A DNA stretch of 56,423 nucleotides from Peptoniphilus obesi ph1. Lineage in GTDB: Bacteria; Bacillota; Clostridia; Tissierellales; Peptoniphilaceae. Below the pieces are notes generated by a model. It worked only from the letters and a program-made list of their open reading frames with translations, was not told where the DNA came from and did no database searches. Positions 41,321 to 50,208 of this stretch are shown one piece after another (position 1 is the stretch's first letter; each line of letters begins with the position of its first letter). The translations under genes and the position numbers were made by a program. The stretch is from positions 88,342-144,764 of the forward strand of contig NZ_HE978583.1 of the NCBI RefSeq assembly GCF_000311865.1, read 5' to 3'.

Positions 41321-42055
41321 ATGAAAACAGTTTTAATAACAGGTGCAGCAAGGGGAATTGGCAAGGCCATAGCTAAAAGACTTGCTGATGAAAAAATATA
41401 TAATATTGTAATAAATTACAATTCTTCTATCGATTCTGCTCTAGAACTTGAAAAAGAGCTTAAGGAAAAAAATATAAATTGTCTGGCCCTCCAAGCAGAT
41501 ATTTCTGATTTTAATCAAGTGAAAAAAATGTTTGATAAGATAAATGAAGTTTTTGGTGGGGTTGATATTTTAATTAATAATGCTGGGATTTCTCAGTCAA
41601 GTCAATTTCAAGACCTCTCTTATGAAGATTGGACAAAGATGTTTGATGTAAATGTGCATGGTACTTTTAATAATATAAAGTGTGCTATTGAATATATGCT
41701 GAGTGAAAAAAATGGAGTTATCTTAAATTTTTCATCCATTTGGGGTTCACATGGTGCTTCTTGTGAAGTTTCCTATGCTGCTAGCAAGGGTGCAATTGAA
41801 GCTATTACAAAATCTCTTGCTCTTGAACTTGCTCCCTCAAATATAAGAGTAAATGCAATAGCTCCAGGCACTGTCAATACTGACATGATGAAATTCTATT
41901 CAGATATCGATATTAAAGAAATCTGTAATGAGATTCCCATGATGAGAATGGCAGAGCCTGAAGAAATTGCAGAGCTTGTTTGTTTTTTAATTTCTGATAA
42001 AAATTCCTATATGACTGGACAGATTATATCTCCATCAGGTGGTATGTGCGTTTAA
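41321..42055 (+). CDS. SDR-family oxidoreductase (FabG-like)
   Basis: The 244-residue classical short-chain dehydrogenase has the cofactor motif TGAARGIGKAI (about 6-16), NNAG (about 86-89), catalytic Ser in LNFSSIWG and YxxxK in SYAASKG (about 150-156). The C-terminus ends SPSGGMCV. An NADPH-dependent 3-ketoacyl reductase is likely from similarity to FabG, but no fatty-acid genes adjoin it, so the substrate is uncertain. Its 3' end overlaps the convergent peptidase gene by 4 bp with no terminator between. Confidence 0.88.
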   Translation: MKTVLITGAARGIGKAIAKRLADEKIYNIVINYNSSIDSALELEKELKEKNINCLALQADISDFNQVKKMFDKINEVFGGVDILINNAGISQSSQFQDLSYEDWTKMFDVNVHGTFNNIKCAIEYMLSEKNGVILNFSSIWGSHGASCEVSYAASKGAIEAITKSLALELAPSNIRVNAIAPGTVNTDMMKFYSDIDIKEICNEIPMMRMAEPEEIAELVCFLISDKNSYMTGQIISPSGGMCV

Positions 42056-43341
42056 TTGTTAAATAATTCTAAAAATACCTTGTAGACATAATAATTATCC
42101 ATGTTTGATCCGAGTTCTCTAATAGAGTGCATTGCAAGCAGTGGATTTCCAATATCTACTGAATGTATTCTCAAATACTTTGAAGATATGGGTCCAATAG
42201 TGCTTCCGCCTCTTGATCCAGACTTGTTGTAAAAAGTTTGGACTGGAACTCCTGCTTTTTTGCAAAGTTCTTTAAATACTGCTGCAGAATAAGCATCTGA
42301 TGAATAACTTTTATTTGCAGAATATTTAATTACTGGTCCTTGTCCCAGCTCTGGTCTGTTGCTTGGATCAGTTTTATCTTTGTAGGCAGGATGAAGAGCG
42401 TGTGCCATGTCTGCTGAGATCATAAAAGAATTATCAAGTGATCTTAAATATTCTTCTTCGCTTTTATTTAAGCCAAGTGCAATTCTTTGCATAACTTGCT
42501 CACTAGTTGGAGAATCCGCTCCTTGGTAAGACATTGATCCAACTTCTTCATTGTCTGTGCAAATATAAAGATTTACTGCTTGAGCCTTGCTATCTACTAG
42601 TGCCATCAAGCTTGTATATGCCATGCTAAGGTTGTCTTGTCTACCAACAGAAATAAATTCTTCATTTGGTCCAACCATGCTCGCTTTTTGACGATCATAT
42701 AAATATAAATCATAATCAAGTATTTCTTCTTTATTTATTCCTAACTCTTCTGCTAAAAGTTCATTTAAATAATCTTCTTTTATTTCATCACTATCACTTG
42801 TTAAAATTGGAAGCAAGTGACTTTGTGGTTCATATTTAAATCCATTATTTATTTCCCTGTTCATATGGATACATAGGTTTGAGATTGTTAAAAGGTCTTT
42901 GTCTATTTTTACAAGCATAGATTTTGGTTTTAAGATATCGCCAGAACTTACTGTAACCCTGCCTGCTATGCTAAGTGGTTTATCAAGCCAAGTTGAAAAG
43001 ATTGGTCCACCGTATACTTCTGTGTTTAGTCTTACAAGGCCCCCATCTTTAATTATTGGGTTAGATTTTATTTTAAAAGTTGGTGAGTCGCTGTGGGAAC
43101 CAATAATCCTAAATCCGTCTTCTTCTATATTTTCACTTCCTATATTAAAAGCTATTATAGTTGATCCGTTAAATTTAAAATATCCCTTGTCAGATTTTTT
43201 TAATTTAATTTCATCACTAAGTTTGTATTCTTTAAAATTATTTTCTTTTAAGATTTTTTCAATGCTATCAACTGAATGGTAGGCAGAAACTGAATTATCT
43301 ATAAAGTCTGCCAAGCCTCTTGAAATTTCTTCCTTATTCAT
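42052..43341 (-). CDS. M18 family aminopeptidase
   Basis: The 429-residue zinc aminopeptidase (aspartyl aminopeptidase family) shows GSHSDSPTFKIK with the first metal ligands (about 78-89), DNEEVGSMSYQGADS (about 258-272) and the C-terminal GSRGGSTIGPI and HSIRELGS segments (the last with a metal His, about 405). It removes N-terminal acidic residues from peptides. It overlaps the DUF3783 gene upstream by 8 nt, and GGAGG precedes the start. Confidence 0.92.
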   Translation of the reverse strand: MNKEEISRGLADFIDNSVSAYHSVDSIEKILKENNFKEYKLSDEIKLKKSDKGYFKFNGSTIIAFNIGSENIEEDGFRIIGSHSDSPTFKIKSNPIIKDGGLVRLNTEVYGGPIFSTWLDKPLSIAGRVTVSSGDILKPKSMLVKIDKDLLTISNLCIHMNREINNGFKYEPQSHLLPILTSDSDEIKEDYLNELLAEELGINKEEILDYDLYLYDRQKASMVGPNEEFISVGRQDNLSMAYTSLMALVDSKAQAVNLYICTDNEEVGSMSYQGADSPTSEQVMQRIALGLNKSEEEYLRSLDNSFMISADMAHALHPAYKDKTDPSNRPELGQGPVIKYSANKSYSSDAYSAAVFKELCKKAGVPVQTFYNKSGSRGGSTIGPISSKYLRIHSVDIGNPLLAMHSIRELGSNMDNYYVYKVFLELFNN

Positions 43342-43873
43342 CTATTGCCTCCTTTAGTTTTTTATATCTATCCATTACATCTTCATATTTTACATCATTT
43401 AATTCGTTCAAAGTCATTACATAATCCATAGCATCTTTTATTTTTTGGTCCTTGCTTGCTAGGTATTTTTCTTTCGCTGGACCCATCAAAGCCTTTAGTT
43501 TAGAAAAAACCTGCATAACTTGGTGTTCTTCCATAATATGGTCTATCAGATAACCTAATTGCCAAGTTTTATTGTGCTCAGTTACAACAGACTTGTGTGG
43601 GACATTTATATCTTTCTTTCTCAAATCAAGGACAAATTTTTGTAAAATTTTCCTATCAAAATCTGAAAATAAAATAAATTCAGTATCGACTTCTTGTCCC
43701 TCATACACTTGACTAGGATCAAAACTTCCTAAATCCATAAGTTCTCCTATGGTCTTTTTTAAATCCGACTCATCAAGCTCTTTAATATCTATTCCTAAAT
43801 TGCTAGCTGATTTTTTTATTTCAGCAAGTCTATCATCATCTTTAAATCCGTAAAGTAAAATCTTTTTATCCAT
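43334..43873 (-). CDS. DUF3783 domain protein
   Basis: The 179-residue protein has an N-terminal DUF3783-like segment. It shows MDKKILLYGFKDDDRLAEIK, EFILFSDFDRKILQKFVLDLRKKDINVPHKSVVTEHNKTWQ (about 65-106) and a charged helical C-terminus. DUF3783 proteins are uncharacterised and common in anaerobic Firmicutes. Overlap with the M18 peptidase gene suggests a shared operon. No catalytic motif is evident. Confidence 0.75.
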   Translation of the reverse strand: MDKKILLYGFKDDDRLAEIKKSASNLGIDIKELDESDLKKTIGELMDLGSFDPSQVYEGQEVDTEFILFSDFDRKILQKFVLDLRKKDINVPHKSVVTEHNKTWQLGYLIDHIMEEHQVMQVFSKLKALMGPAKEKYLASKDQKIKDAMDYVMTLNELNDVKYEDVMDRYKKLKEAIDE

Positions 43874-43963
43874 ATCGTCCTCCTATTTTTAGTATATATT
43901 ATTTAAATTTTTATTTGTATGCTTATATCTTATCTTAATAATCTCTTCTAGTAAAAAATACCA

Positions 43964-43989
43964 CAAAAAAGAAGGGATAAACCCTTCTT
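43964..43989 (-). terminator. Terminator of the ars operon
   Basis: AAGAAGGG (43969-43976) pairs with CCCTTCTT (43982-43989), loop ATAAA. On the minus strand TTTTTTGTGG follows. Confidence 0.8.
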
Positions 43990-44014
43990 CTACTATAAAG
44001 TCTATATTTATATA

Positions 44015-44431
44015 TCAATCAATTAATATTTTCTTATTTAAAATATCTTTTTTTAATTTTTTTATATTGTTTTCAATTTTATATATTATACCTTCAAAAA
44101 ATTCATCATCTTGTCCAGTAGGATCTTCTAAATTCCATTCTTCTTTATATTTAGCTTCTAGAAATGGACAGTAAACTTCACAACCCATAGTAATAACAAT
44201 ATCTATTTCTGGAAGTTTATCAATTGTTTTAGAGTTTTGACTTTCTTCCATATCTATCTTATAAATCTTTTTCATAAGCCTTACTGCATCTTGATTAATT
44301 TCTTCTTTTGCCTGAGTCCCTGCTGAATAACTATAAAAAACATTTCCAGCTAATAACTTGCCAAGAGCTTCAGCAATCTGACTTCGACAAGAATTGTGAA
44401 CGCAAATAAATGCCACTTTAGGTTTTTCCAT
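44015..44431 (-). CDS. arsC: Arsenate reductase, LMW phosphatase (thioredoxin-coupled) type
   Basis: The 138-residue protein has the CX5R phosphate-binding loop CVHNSCRSQIAEAL (Cys about 11), a redox cysteine pair in TMGCEVYCPF (about 80-88) and the acid residue in LEDPTGQ (about 100). This arrangement fits ArsC enzymes that reduce arsenate using thioredoxin. It is the last gene of arsR-acr3-arsC, 119 nt after acr3. Confidence 0.92.
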   Translation of the reverse strand: MEKPKVAFICVHNSCRSQIAEALGKLLAGNVFYSYSAGTQAKEEINQDAVRLMKKIYKIDMEESQNSKTIDKLPEIDIVITMGCEVYCPFLEAKYKEEWNLEDPTGQDDEFFEGIIYKIENNIKKLKKDILNKKILID

Positions 44432-44550
44432 AATATTCCTCTCTTTTATAAGAATTTTTTAAACTTTAAATAAAACTCATTTTTATATCAATTATGAAAT
44501 TTAATAAATTTTTATTTTTTAATCATTTTTAAAATTCTACCCTGCTTAGT

Positions 44551-45594
44551 TTAAATAAAGTATCTCTTTGTTTTATTTGCTATATTTACTAAGAATAGCA
44601 TCAGCGGAACCTCTGTTAATACACCAACCGTACAAGCCAAGGAAGCAGCTGATCCTACTCCAAATAAGGCAACAGAAACTGCAACAGCTAACTCAAAAAA
44701 GTTTGATGCACCTATCATAGCAGCTGGAGCAGCTATTTCAAATGGAAGCTTTAATAATTTACAAGAAATATATGCAATAGTAAATATTAAAAATGTTTGC
44801 AAAATTAAAGGAACGGCAATCAAAACAATATGAATTGGACTTTTTACTATTAAGCTTGCTTGAAAACTAAATATTAATATAAGCGTTAGTAAAAGACCCA
44901 AAGTTGTAACCCCATCAAACTTATTTACAAATTCTTTTTCAAAATATTGGCTCCCCTTTTTATTTATAATATATTTTCTAGTAATTATACCTAAAATTAA
45001 TGGAATCGCAACAAAAAGTAATATGCTCACAAACAAAGTTTTATAAGGCACAACAACATCTGATACCCCAAGTAAAAATTTAACTATTGGAATAAATGCT
45101 ACTAATATTATCAAATCATTCGTTGCAACTTGTACAACTGTATAGGCAGGATTTCCCTTAGTAAGACTGCTCCAAACAAAAACCATAGCAGTACATGGAG
45201 CCGCCCCTAATAAAACTGCCCCTGCTAGATACTCTTTAGCTAAGACTTCTCCTATTAAATTTTTAAATATCACAAAGAAAAATATATACGATATAAAAAA
45301 CATGGTAAAAGGCTTTATAAGCCAATTGACAATCCAAGTTACAAAAAGACCTTTCGGATTTTTCCCGACTCTTTTTATACTCTCAAAATCTACTTTAATC
45401 ATCATCGGATAAATCATGATCCAAATTAAAATTGCAATAGGTACAGATATTCCTTCTATCTGCAGATTTGACAAAACTTCTACGGCTGATGGAAAAACTT
45501 CACCTATAAATACCCCCACAAACATACATAATAATACCCACAAACTTAAATATTTTTGAAATACATTTATATCTTTTGATTCACTTTTATTCAT
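44551..45594 (-). CDS. acr3: ACR3-family arsenite efflux permease
   Basis: The 347-residue protein has ten hydrophobic segments and the ACR3 signature LLGAAPCTAMVFVWS with the conserved substrate Cys (about 131), plus AMIGASNFFELAVAVSVALFG (about 290-310). It exports arsenite or antimonite using the proton motive force. It lies between arsR and arsC in the same direction. Confidence 0.93.
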   Translation of the reverse strand: MNKSESKDINVFQKYLSLWVLLCMFVGVFIGEVFPSAVEVLSNLQIEGISVPIAILIWIMIYPMMIKVDFESIKRVGKNPKGLFVTWIVNWLIKPFTMFFISYIFFFVIFKNLIGEVLAKEYLAGAVLLGAAPCTAMVFVWSSLTKGNPAYTVVQVATNDLIILVAFIPIVKFLLGVSDVVVPYKTLFVSILLFVAIPLILGIITRKYIINKKGSQYFEKEFVNKFDGVTTLGLLLTLILIFSFQASLIVKSPIHIVLIAVPLILQTFLIFTIAYISCKLLKLPFEIAAPAAMIGASNFFELAVAVSVALFGVGSAASLACTVGVLTEVPLMLFLVNIANKTKRYFI

Positions 45595-45649
45595 ATCATC
45601 ATCCTCTCAATGGACATATAGAACTTTATCTATATGTTGTGTAAAAATT

Positions 45650-45958
45650 TTATTCAATATTACAAATACAATCATCACTAGCTTCACTTATATGGCTTAT
45701 AAAATAATTCAAATCTTTTAAAACTTCCTTATTTAAAGTATAGAATGTATTTTTCCCATCTCTTCTACTTTTTACTAAATCTTCCCCTTCTAATTTTTTC
45801 ATATCATTTGATAAAGTTGGTTGACTTATATGAAAATATTCTAAAATCTCACATGCACATAACTCTCTGCAAGATAATAAATCTATTATTTCCAATCTCT
45901 TAGGATCACTAAGAACTTTCAATTTTTTAGAATATTTTATATATAAAGATTTATCCAT
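45650..45958 (-). CDS. arsR: ArsR/SmtB-family arsenic repressor
   Basis: The 102-residue winged-helix repressor has LSCRELCACEIL (about 27-38), matching the As(III)-binding ELCVCDL motif, and the recognition helix ISQPTLSNDMKKLE (about 43-56). A further Cys pair (CICN) lies at the C-terminus. ATG 45958 is preferred, with AAGGAG upstream. It autoregulates the operon through the inverted repeat at its promoter. Confidence 0.93.
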   Translation of the reverse strand: MDKSLYIKYSKKLKVLSDPKRLEIIDLLSCRELCACEILEYFHISQPTLSNDMKKLEGEDLVKSRRDGKNTFYTLNKEVLKDLNYFISHISEASDDCICNIE

Positions 45959-45996
45959 ATACACTTTCTCCTTTTATATAAATATTTTTCTTTGAT

Positions 45997-46039
45997 ATTA
46001 TATAAAACATATTGATGTTTGTCTATATGTTTTATATAA
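45997..46039 (-). promoter_or_regulatory. ars promoter and ArsR operator
   Basis: A perfect 15-bp inverted repeat TTATATAAAACATAT (45998-46012 and 46025-46039) brackets the promoter. On the minus strand -35 TAGACA is at 46020-46025 and -10 TATAAT at 45997-46002, 17 bp apart. The arms cover the -10 region and adjoin the -35, as expected for ArsR repression. Confidence 0.8.
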
Positions 46040-46179
46040 GTGTAATAAATTTTTTGTAAAATATCTAAGTTCTTAATTATCTATAATCTTATTAGATAAT
46101 TGTAAATTTATCCTTATCAATCCTAGCTATTATTGATAATATGAATTTTCATAATATTTTAAATTTTTTGTAAAGACCT

Positions 46180-46206
46180 AAAAAAAGAAGGGATAAACCC
46201 TTCTTT
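46180..46206 (-). terminator. Terminator of hsp20
   Basis: AAGAAGG/CCTTCTT stem with loop GATAAAC. On the minus strand TTTTTTTAGG follows. It is almost identical to the ars operon terminator at 43964-43989. Confidence 0.8.
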
Positions 46207-46219
46207 AATTTTTATCTTA

Positions 46220-46669
46220 TTATTCAATTTCGATTTGTTTCTTTTTGTCTTGAATTTCTTTTTTAGGAACTATGATTTCTAATACACCATCATTTAAGCT
46301 TGCCTTTAATCCTTCTTCATCTATATCTTTAAAATACATGCTTCTTTGCATGTGTGAGAATTTTCTTTCCTTATGAATATAATTTTTTTCTTTATTTGAT
46401 TCGTTTTTTTCTTCCTTCTTTTCAACTAGTAGAGTTAATTTTCCATCTTCTAAAGTAATTTGTATATCATCTTTTTTGAATCCTGGAAGTTCAGCTTCTA
46501 CTGTGTAGGCCTTTTCATCCTCTGCTATATCCACTTTAAATGAAGCAGATTTTATAGCTTTTTCTGGTGTGAATCCATCATTAAAGAAACTGTCAATCAT
46601 ATTATAAAAATCTTCAAATCCATTGTCTATTAATCCTAAATCACTTCTTCTATATGGTCTAATACTCAT
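46220..46669 (-). CDS. Hsp20 / alpha-crystallin small heat shock protein
   Basis: The 149-residue protein has a central alpha-crystallin domain (about 45-135), including VDIAEDEKAYTVEAELPGFKKDDIQITLEDGKLTL and LNDGVLEIIVPKKE. A C-terminal basic tail and an N-terminal FEDFYNMIDSFFND segment flank it. It is an ATP-independent holdase. A CIRCE element and a consensus promoter lie just upstream. It is a single-gene unit with AAAGGAG before ATG. Confidence 0.95.
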   Translation of the reverse strand: MSIRPYRRSDLGLIDNGFEDFYNMIDSFFNDGFTPEKAIKSASFKVDIAEDEKAYTVEAELPGFKKDDIQITLEDGKLTLLVEKKEEKNESNKEKNYIHKERKFSHMQRSMYFKDIDEEGLKASLNDGVLEIIVPKKEIQDKKKQIEIE

Positions 46670-46690
46670 ATCAACATCTCCTTTAATTTT

Positions 46691-46717
46691 TTAGCACTCG
46701 ATTAGCTTGACTGCTAA
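46691..46717 (-). promoter_or_regulatory. CIRCE element (HrcA operator) of hsp20
   Basis: TTAGCACTC (46691-46699), 9-bp spacer, GACTGCTAA (46709-46717). This differs from the CIRCE consensus TTAGCACTC-N9-GAGTGCTAA at one position. It lies just downstream of the -10 box, within the transcribed leader, as usual for HrcA repression. Confidence 0.93.
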
Positions 46718-46726
46718 TCTATTTAT

Positions 46727-46755
46727 AGTATAGGTTAAAGGTCAAAGAATGTCAA
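46727..46755 (-). promoter_or_regulatory. Promoter of hsp20
   Basis: On the minus strand TTGACA (46750-46755), 17-bp spacer, TATACT (46727-46732). Confidence 0.88.
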
Positions 46756-46882
46756 GTTTTGTGTGATTAAAATTAATAAAATTTTTATATTTGAAAATTT
46801 ATATTTATTCTTTGTATTTTTAGGATTGACAAGCTTTTTATTTGCATTATATTTCTAAAAGTTTAAATAAATTATCCATAAA

Positions 46883-46914
46883 TAAAAAAAAGAGAACCAA
46901 TTAAGGTCCTCTTT
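46883..46914 (-). terminator. Terminator of the Lys/Glu-rich secreted protein gene
   Basis: AAAGAGAACC pairs with GGTCCTCTTT (one non-Watson-Crick position). On the minus strand seven or more Ts follow. Confidence 0.85.
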
Positions 46915-46943
46915 AGTGTTTATAAGTAATTTTATAAGTTAAA

Positions 46944-47897
46944 TTATTTTGCTTCTTTAACTTCTTTTTCTTCAACTTTTTTGTCTTCTTTAACTTCTTT
47001 TTTGTCTTCAGCTTTTTTTTCTTCTTTTACTTCAGCTTTTTCTTCTTTTAGACCAAGTTTTTCTTCTGCTTCTTTAAGTGCTTTTAAAGCATTTTCTACT
47101 TGTTCATCTGTTGCGATTTTATCATCAACTATAGATTTTGCTGCTGCAAGAGCTTCTTCGTATTTAGCTTGATCTTCTACTTTAGCTTCTTTAAATTCTT
47201 TTGTTGCTTTAACAGTTTCTTCTTTAGCTACTTCTTTTTTTAGTGCTTCTTTTACTTCTTTATTTTCAGCAACTTTTTCAGAGCTTAGAAGAACTGTGTT
47301 AGCTTCTTCATCATAGTCTACTCCAAAATCAAGAGCTTTACCTAGATCTCTTACTCTGTAGTAGTTGTTTCCGTCAATTTTGAAAGCTTTTGCTGTTAAA
47401 TCAGTTTCGCCAACTTTTACTTTATCATTTGTTAGCATTGCTTCTGATTCTGCTTTAACTTCTTTTTGGTCAGTATCAAGTACTTTGTAGTCTGCTCCTT
47501 TAGTTAGAGTTACTAGACCATCTTTATATTCTACGCCAAATTTAACTTTGCTATCTTTTAATACTGCAGCTACATCTCTTAATTTGAAATAGTTTTCGCC
47601 ATCAATATTGTATCCATAGATTACAACATCTTTGTCGTCAAGTCTTACTTTTTGAGTAGTTGCTTTAACTTTTCTAACTTCTTCTTTTTTAACTTCTTCT
47701 TTTACTTCTTCTTTAACTTCTTTTGCTTCTTCTTTTACTTCTTTAATTTCTTCTTTTGCTTCTTCTTTTTTGTCTTCAATTTTTTGTTCAACTTTTACTT
47801 CTTCTTTTACTTCTTTTGCTTCTTCAGCTTTTACTGGTGTTGCTACTGATAGTAGTAAAACACTTGCTAAAGTAACTGATGTTATTTTTTTAATCAT
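46944..47897 (-). CDS. Secreted Lys/Glu-rich protein with copper amine oxidase N-like repeats
   Basis: The 317-residue protein has a signal peptide (hydrophobic about 8-22, cleavage near VKA-EE) and a highly charged KEEVKEE-type segment (about 25-75). Two copies of the copper-amine-oxidase N-terminal-like domain follow (GENYFKLRDVAAVL and GNNYYRVRDLGKALDFGVDYDEE, about 80-210). A helical FIVAR-like segment and a second KE-rich tail (about 280-317) end it. Such domains are common in secreted Firmicute proteins and probably bind wall or matrix. No LPxTG anchor is present. It lies 62 nt downstream of a HAAS-domain membrane protein gene. Confidence 0.8.
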   Translation of the reverse strand: MIKKITSVTLASVLLLSVATPVKAEEAKEVKEEVKVEQKIEDKKEEAKEEIKEVKEEAKEVKEEVKEEVKKEEVRKVKATTQKVRLDDKDVVIYGYNIDGENYFKLRDVAAVLKDSKVKFGVEYKDGLVTLTKGADYKVLDTDQKEVKAESEAMLTNDKVKVGETDLTAKAFKIDGNNYYRVRDLGKALDFGVDYDEEANTVLLSSEKVAENKEVKEALKKEVAKEETVKATKEFKEAKVEDQAKYEEALAAAKSIVDDKIATDEQVENALKALKEAEEKLGLKEEKAEVKEEKKAEDKKEVKEDKKVEEKEVKEAK

Positions 47898-47959
47898 TAT
47901 AATCCTCCTAAAATATATAATATAAAACTATTTTTATTATACCCGATTTTTGTCTAAAA

Positions 47960-48808
47960 TCAATCTTTAAGCTGATAAAACGTTCTATTTGATCTTTTTA
48001 AAGCAGTTAATATCTTTAATATTCCCAAGATTACAAGTAGATAATAAGCAAGTTTTATAGCCTTAAAAGTAATGACATTTTTAGCTAAATTCATAAATAT
48101 TAATATGGCTATTGTATTGCTTGCTATGTTTACCATTGTTACATATCTTCCATAGCTTCCTTCTGAAAAATAAGAAAAATCTCTAAAAACTAGAAAAAAG
48201 AAAGCAAGTTCTAATAAAAATATATAATTTTTTAAGTCCAAATCATATTCCATAAAAGCCGATATAAATATGATAAATGAATATACAAAACAAATTATAA
48301 ATCTTGAATTTTTTATCCTGTATGTATTTTTATAATTATAGAGTTCTTTTATAGAAAAAGCTTTTAATAGCGAGGTTAGTATTTTTGTGTTTTTGACCCT
48401 TTCTGAAATCCAGGCACTTATTACAGAGGAAAGAAATATTGTTAAAATCAAACTTTTAGACACTTCAAAAAAATATAATAATTTTTCATCTGCTATATTT
48501 TTTATAAAGAAACTAATAACTATACTTATAATAAAAGAAAGGAAAAAAGTTTTTAACAATTTATTTAAAATCACATAATTTTTCCCTGTAATTAATATAT
48601 CTTTATTATCTCTATAAGAACTTGCAAGTGAATAGGGGCTGCCCAAATCTTGTAAATAATTTTCTAATTTTTCTTTTGAATAGTCTTTTCCTATATTTTC
48701 TTCTAATATATATATGAAATCATCTCTTGCTTGCAATGAATTTTCATAGGTCATGTATTTGGTCATCTCTCTTAAGTATATTTCCAGGACCTCTTCCTTG
48801 TTTATCAT
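47960..48808 (-). CDS. Membrane protein with N-terminal HAAS-like domain
   Basis: The 282-residue protein begins with a cytoplasmic helical segment MINKEEVLEIYLREMTKYMT...LENYLQDLGSPYSLASSY (about 1-65), like the HAAS (DUF1700-type) sensor domain usually paired with PadR regulators. Six or so membrane segments follow (about 85-270). No PadR gene lies beside it. Its role is unknown, and an accessory envelope function together with the next gene is only inference. Confidence 0.65.
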   Translation of the reverse strand: MINKEEVLEIYLREMTKYMTYENSLQARDDFIYILEENIGKDYSKEKLENYLQDLGSPYSLASSYRDNKDILITGKNYVILNKLLKTFFLSFIISIVISFFIKNIADEKLLYFFEVSKSLILTIFLSSVISAWISERVKNTKILTSLLKAFSIKELYNYKNTYRIKNSRFIICFVYSFIIFISAFMEYDLDLKNYIFLLELAFFFLVFRDFSYFSEGSYGRYVTMVNIASNTIAILIFMNLAKNVITFKAIKLAYYLLVILGILKILTALKRSNRTFYQLKD

Positions 48809-49060
48809 ACTATCACCTTAATTTATTATATCATTTTTGATAATAATTCTATAATTTTTAATTTCTGATATATTTTCATAAATTTGGGTAATAAATAATA
48901 AGAACTTGTTTAATGAATAAATATTTATATTGAATATATTTCTTGATTTGCTAATTTATTAAAAGTTTGCCATTGTTTTTATTAGATTAGCGGGTTAAAT
49001 GCTCGGCATATAGAAATATATTTAATAGATACTTTATTAAATTTTATATTATTCCAACCT
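48809..49060. other. AT-rich intergenic segment
   Basis: The 250-bp gap lies between the HAAS-domain gene start and the terminator of the 3D-domain gene. AT-rich, with no supported ORF or RNA. It probably holds the promoter of the HAAS-domain gene near 48820-48850. Confidence 0.3.
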
Positions 49061-49092
49061 AAAAAAAGCATCTCTTGCGAGATGCTTTTTTG
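49061..49092 (-). terminator. Terminator of the 3D-domain protein gene
   Basis: AAAAAGCATCTC (49063-49074) pairs perfectly with GAGATGCTTTTT (49079-49090). T-runs lie on both strands. Confidence 0.92.
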
Positions 49093-49097
49093 CTATT

Positions 49098-50087
49098 CTA
49101 ATCTAATACATAAACTTTTACGTTTCTTCTACCAAATTTTAATGCTTGTGAATTTGTACTATAGAATAAATCTATTCTGTTTCCTTTTATTGCTCCACCT
49201 GTGTCTTCTGCAGTTGCATATCCATAGGTTGGAAATCCATCCATAGATTCAATGTAAAGTTTTGATCCTAGTGGTATAACTTTTGGATCTACTGCAACAG
49301 CTCCTACTCTTGCTCTTGTTCCCATTGCTGTTTTTGATCCAGCTGATGGGTCATAAGCAGTAGCTTGCATTACTATAACTTTTTTTACCTTTTTACCGTT
49401 TAAGCCTTCTACTTCTTTTGTTCCCTTATGTACAATTTCTTTTACAGGTTCTTTTACAACTTCTGTATCTAAATTTTCAATAGAAACTAATTTGTCATTT
49501 ACAAATATATTTTGCATAGTGTGGATTTGTTCTCCTTTTACACCAACTTGTACAACTTTTGTTTCTCCTTGATACATTTCATCGTTTTCTATAACTTCTG
49601 ATTCATAAGGAATTTCTTCTGTTTTACTAAATTGTTTTTTATCTACTCTTTCAATTCCAACAATTCCCTTGTCTACAATTTCATTTGCAGGTTTTGTTGT
49701 AACTACATCATGTTCATCAAGCTCTATGCCTAATTCTTCCATAAGATCGTCTATAGTTTCAGATAAAACTTTTTTCTTTTCTTCATTATCGCCAATCTTT
49801 AATGTAATAGTTTTATATTTTGCAATTTTTATATCCATTCCATCAGTTATTTCTGTATCTTTTGTAGGAAAAACTGCTTCATCTTTTGATAATTCTATAT
49901 CTTCTGATATTAAAAAATCTTCAACGGTATTAGCATAAGTTGAAATCACTTCTTCTTCACCGTCTACAATTAAATTTACATCTTTAGCAAGTACTGTTGA
50001 GAAACCCATGATTAGAGCTGAAACAGCAAATATCGCAAGTATCCCGATAATTAGTAATTTTTTTCTGAACGAATTTGTCGTCTCCAT
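49098..50087 (-). CDS. YabE-like cell-wall protein with G5 and 3D domains
   Basis: The 329-residue protein has a membrane anchor or signal (about 9-33), two DUF348 ubiquitin-like segments (about 37-75 and 90-130) and a G5 domain (about 150-220). The C-terminal 3D domain (MQATAYDPSAGSKTAMGTRARVG through AEDTGGAIKGNRIDLFY, about 236-329) has its conserved aspartates intact. 3D domains are lytic-transglycosylase-like and act on peptidoglycan (YabE, YocH, Rpf-like). Two WalR-type boxes flank its promoter, fitting wall-stress control. Confidence 0.93.
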   Translation of the reverse strand: METTNSFRKKLLIIGILAIFAVSALIMGFSTVLAKDVNLIVDGEEEVISTYANTVEDFLISEDIELSKDEAVFPTKDTEITDGMDIKIAKYKTITLKIGDNEEKKKVLSETIDDLMEELGIELDEHDVVTTKPANEIVDKGIVGIERVDKKQFSKTEEIPYESEVIENDEMYQGETKVVQVGVKGEQIHTMQNIFVNDKLVSIENLDTEVVKEPVKEIVHKGTKEVEGLNGKKVKKVIVMQATAYDPSAGSKTAMGTRARVGAVAVDPKVIPLGSKLYIESMDGFPTYGYATAEDTGGAIKGNRIDLFYSTNSQALKFGRRNVKVYVLD

Positions 50088-50137
50088 CTTAAATAATAAC
50101 CTCCTAAAATTTAAAAAATTACAATTTTGTTATTTTT

Positions 50138-50154
50138 GTAACTTTTTTGTAACT
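50138..50154. promoter_or_regulatory. WalR-type box downstream of the 3D-gene promoter
   Basis: TGTAAC-TTTTT-TGTAAC, an exact fit to the WalR (YycF) consensus TGTWAH-N5-TGTWAH on the plus strand. It lies 20-36 bp beyond the -10 box in the transcribed region, a position expected for repression. Confidence 0.6.
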
Positions 50155-50173
50155 AATTTAAATCACTTGCTTA

Positions 50174-50202
50174 GTATAAAGGTTATTCATTATATTGTCA
50201 AA
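50174..50202 (-). promoter_or_regulatory. Promoter of the 3D-domain gene
   Basis: On the minus strand TTGACA (50197-50202), 17-bp spacer, TATACT (50174-50179). The leader is about 80 nt. Confidence 0.85.
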
Positions 50203-50208
50203 TTTTTT

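Noticed and set aside
47652-47849. Phe-rich plus-strand reading frame at 47652-47849
   Set aside because: It is the reverse complement of the Lys/Glu-rich repeat of the secreted protein gene, not a separate gene.
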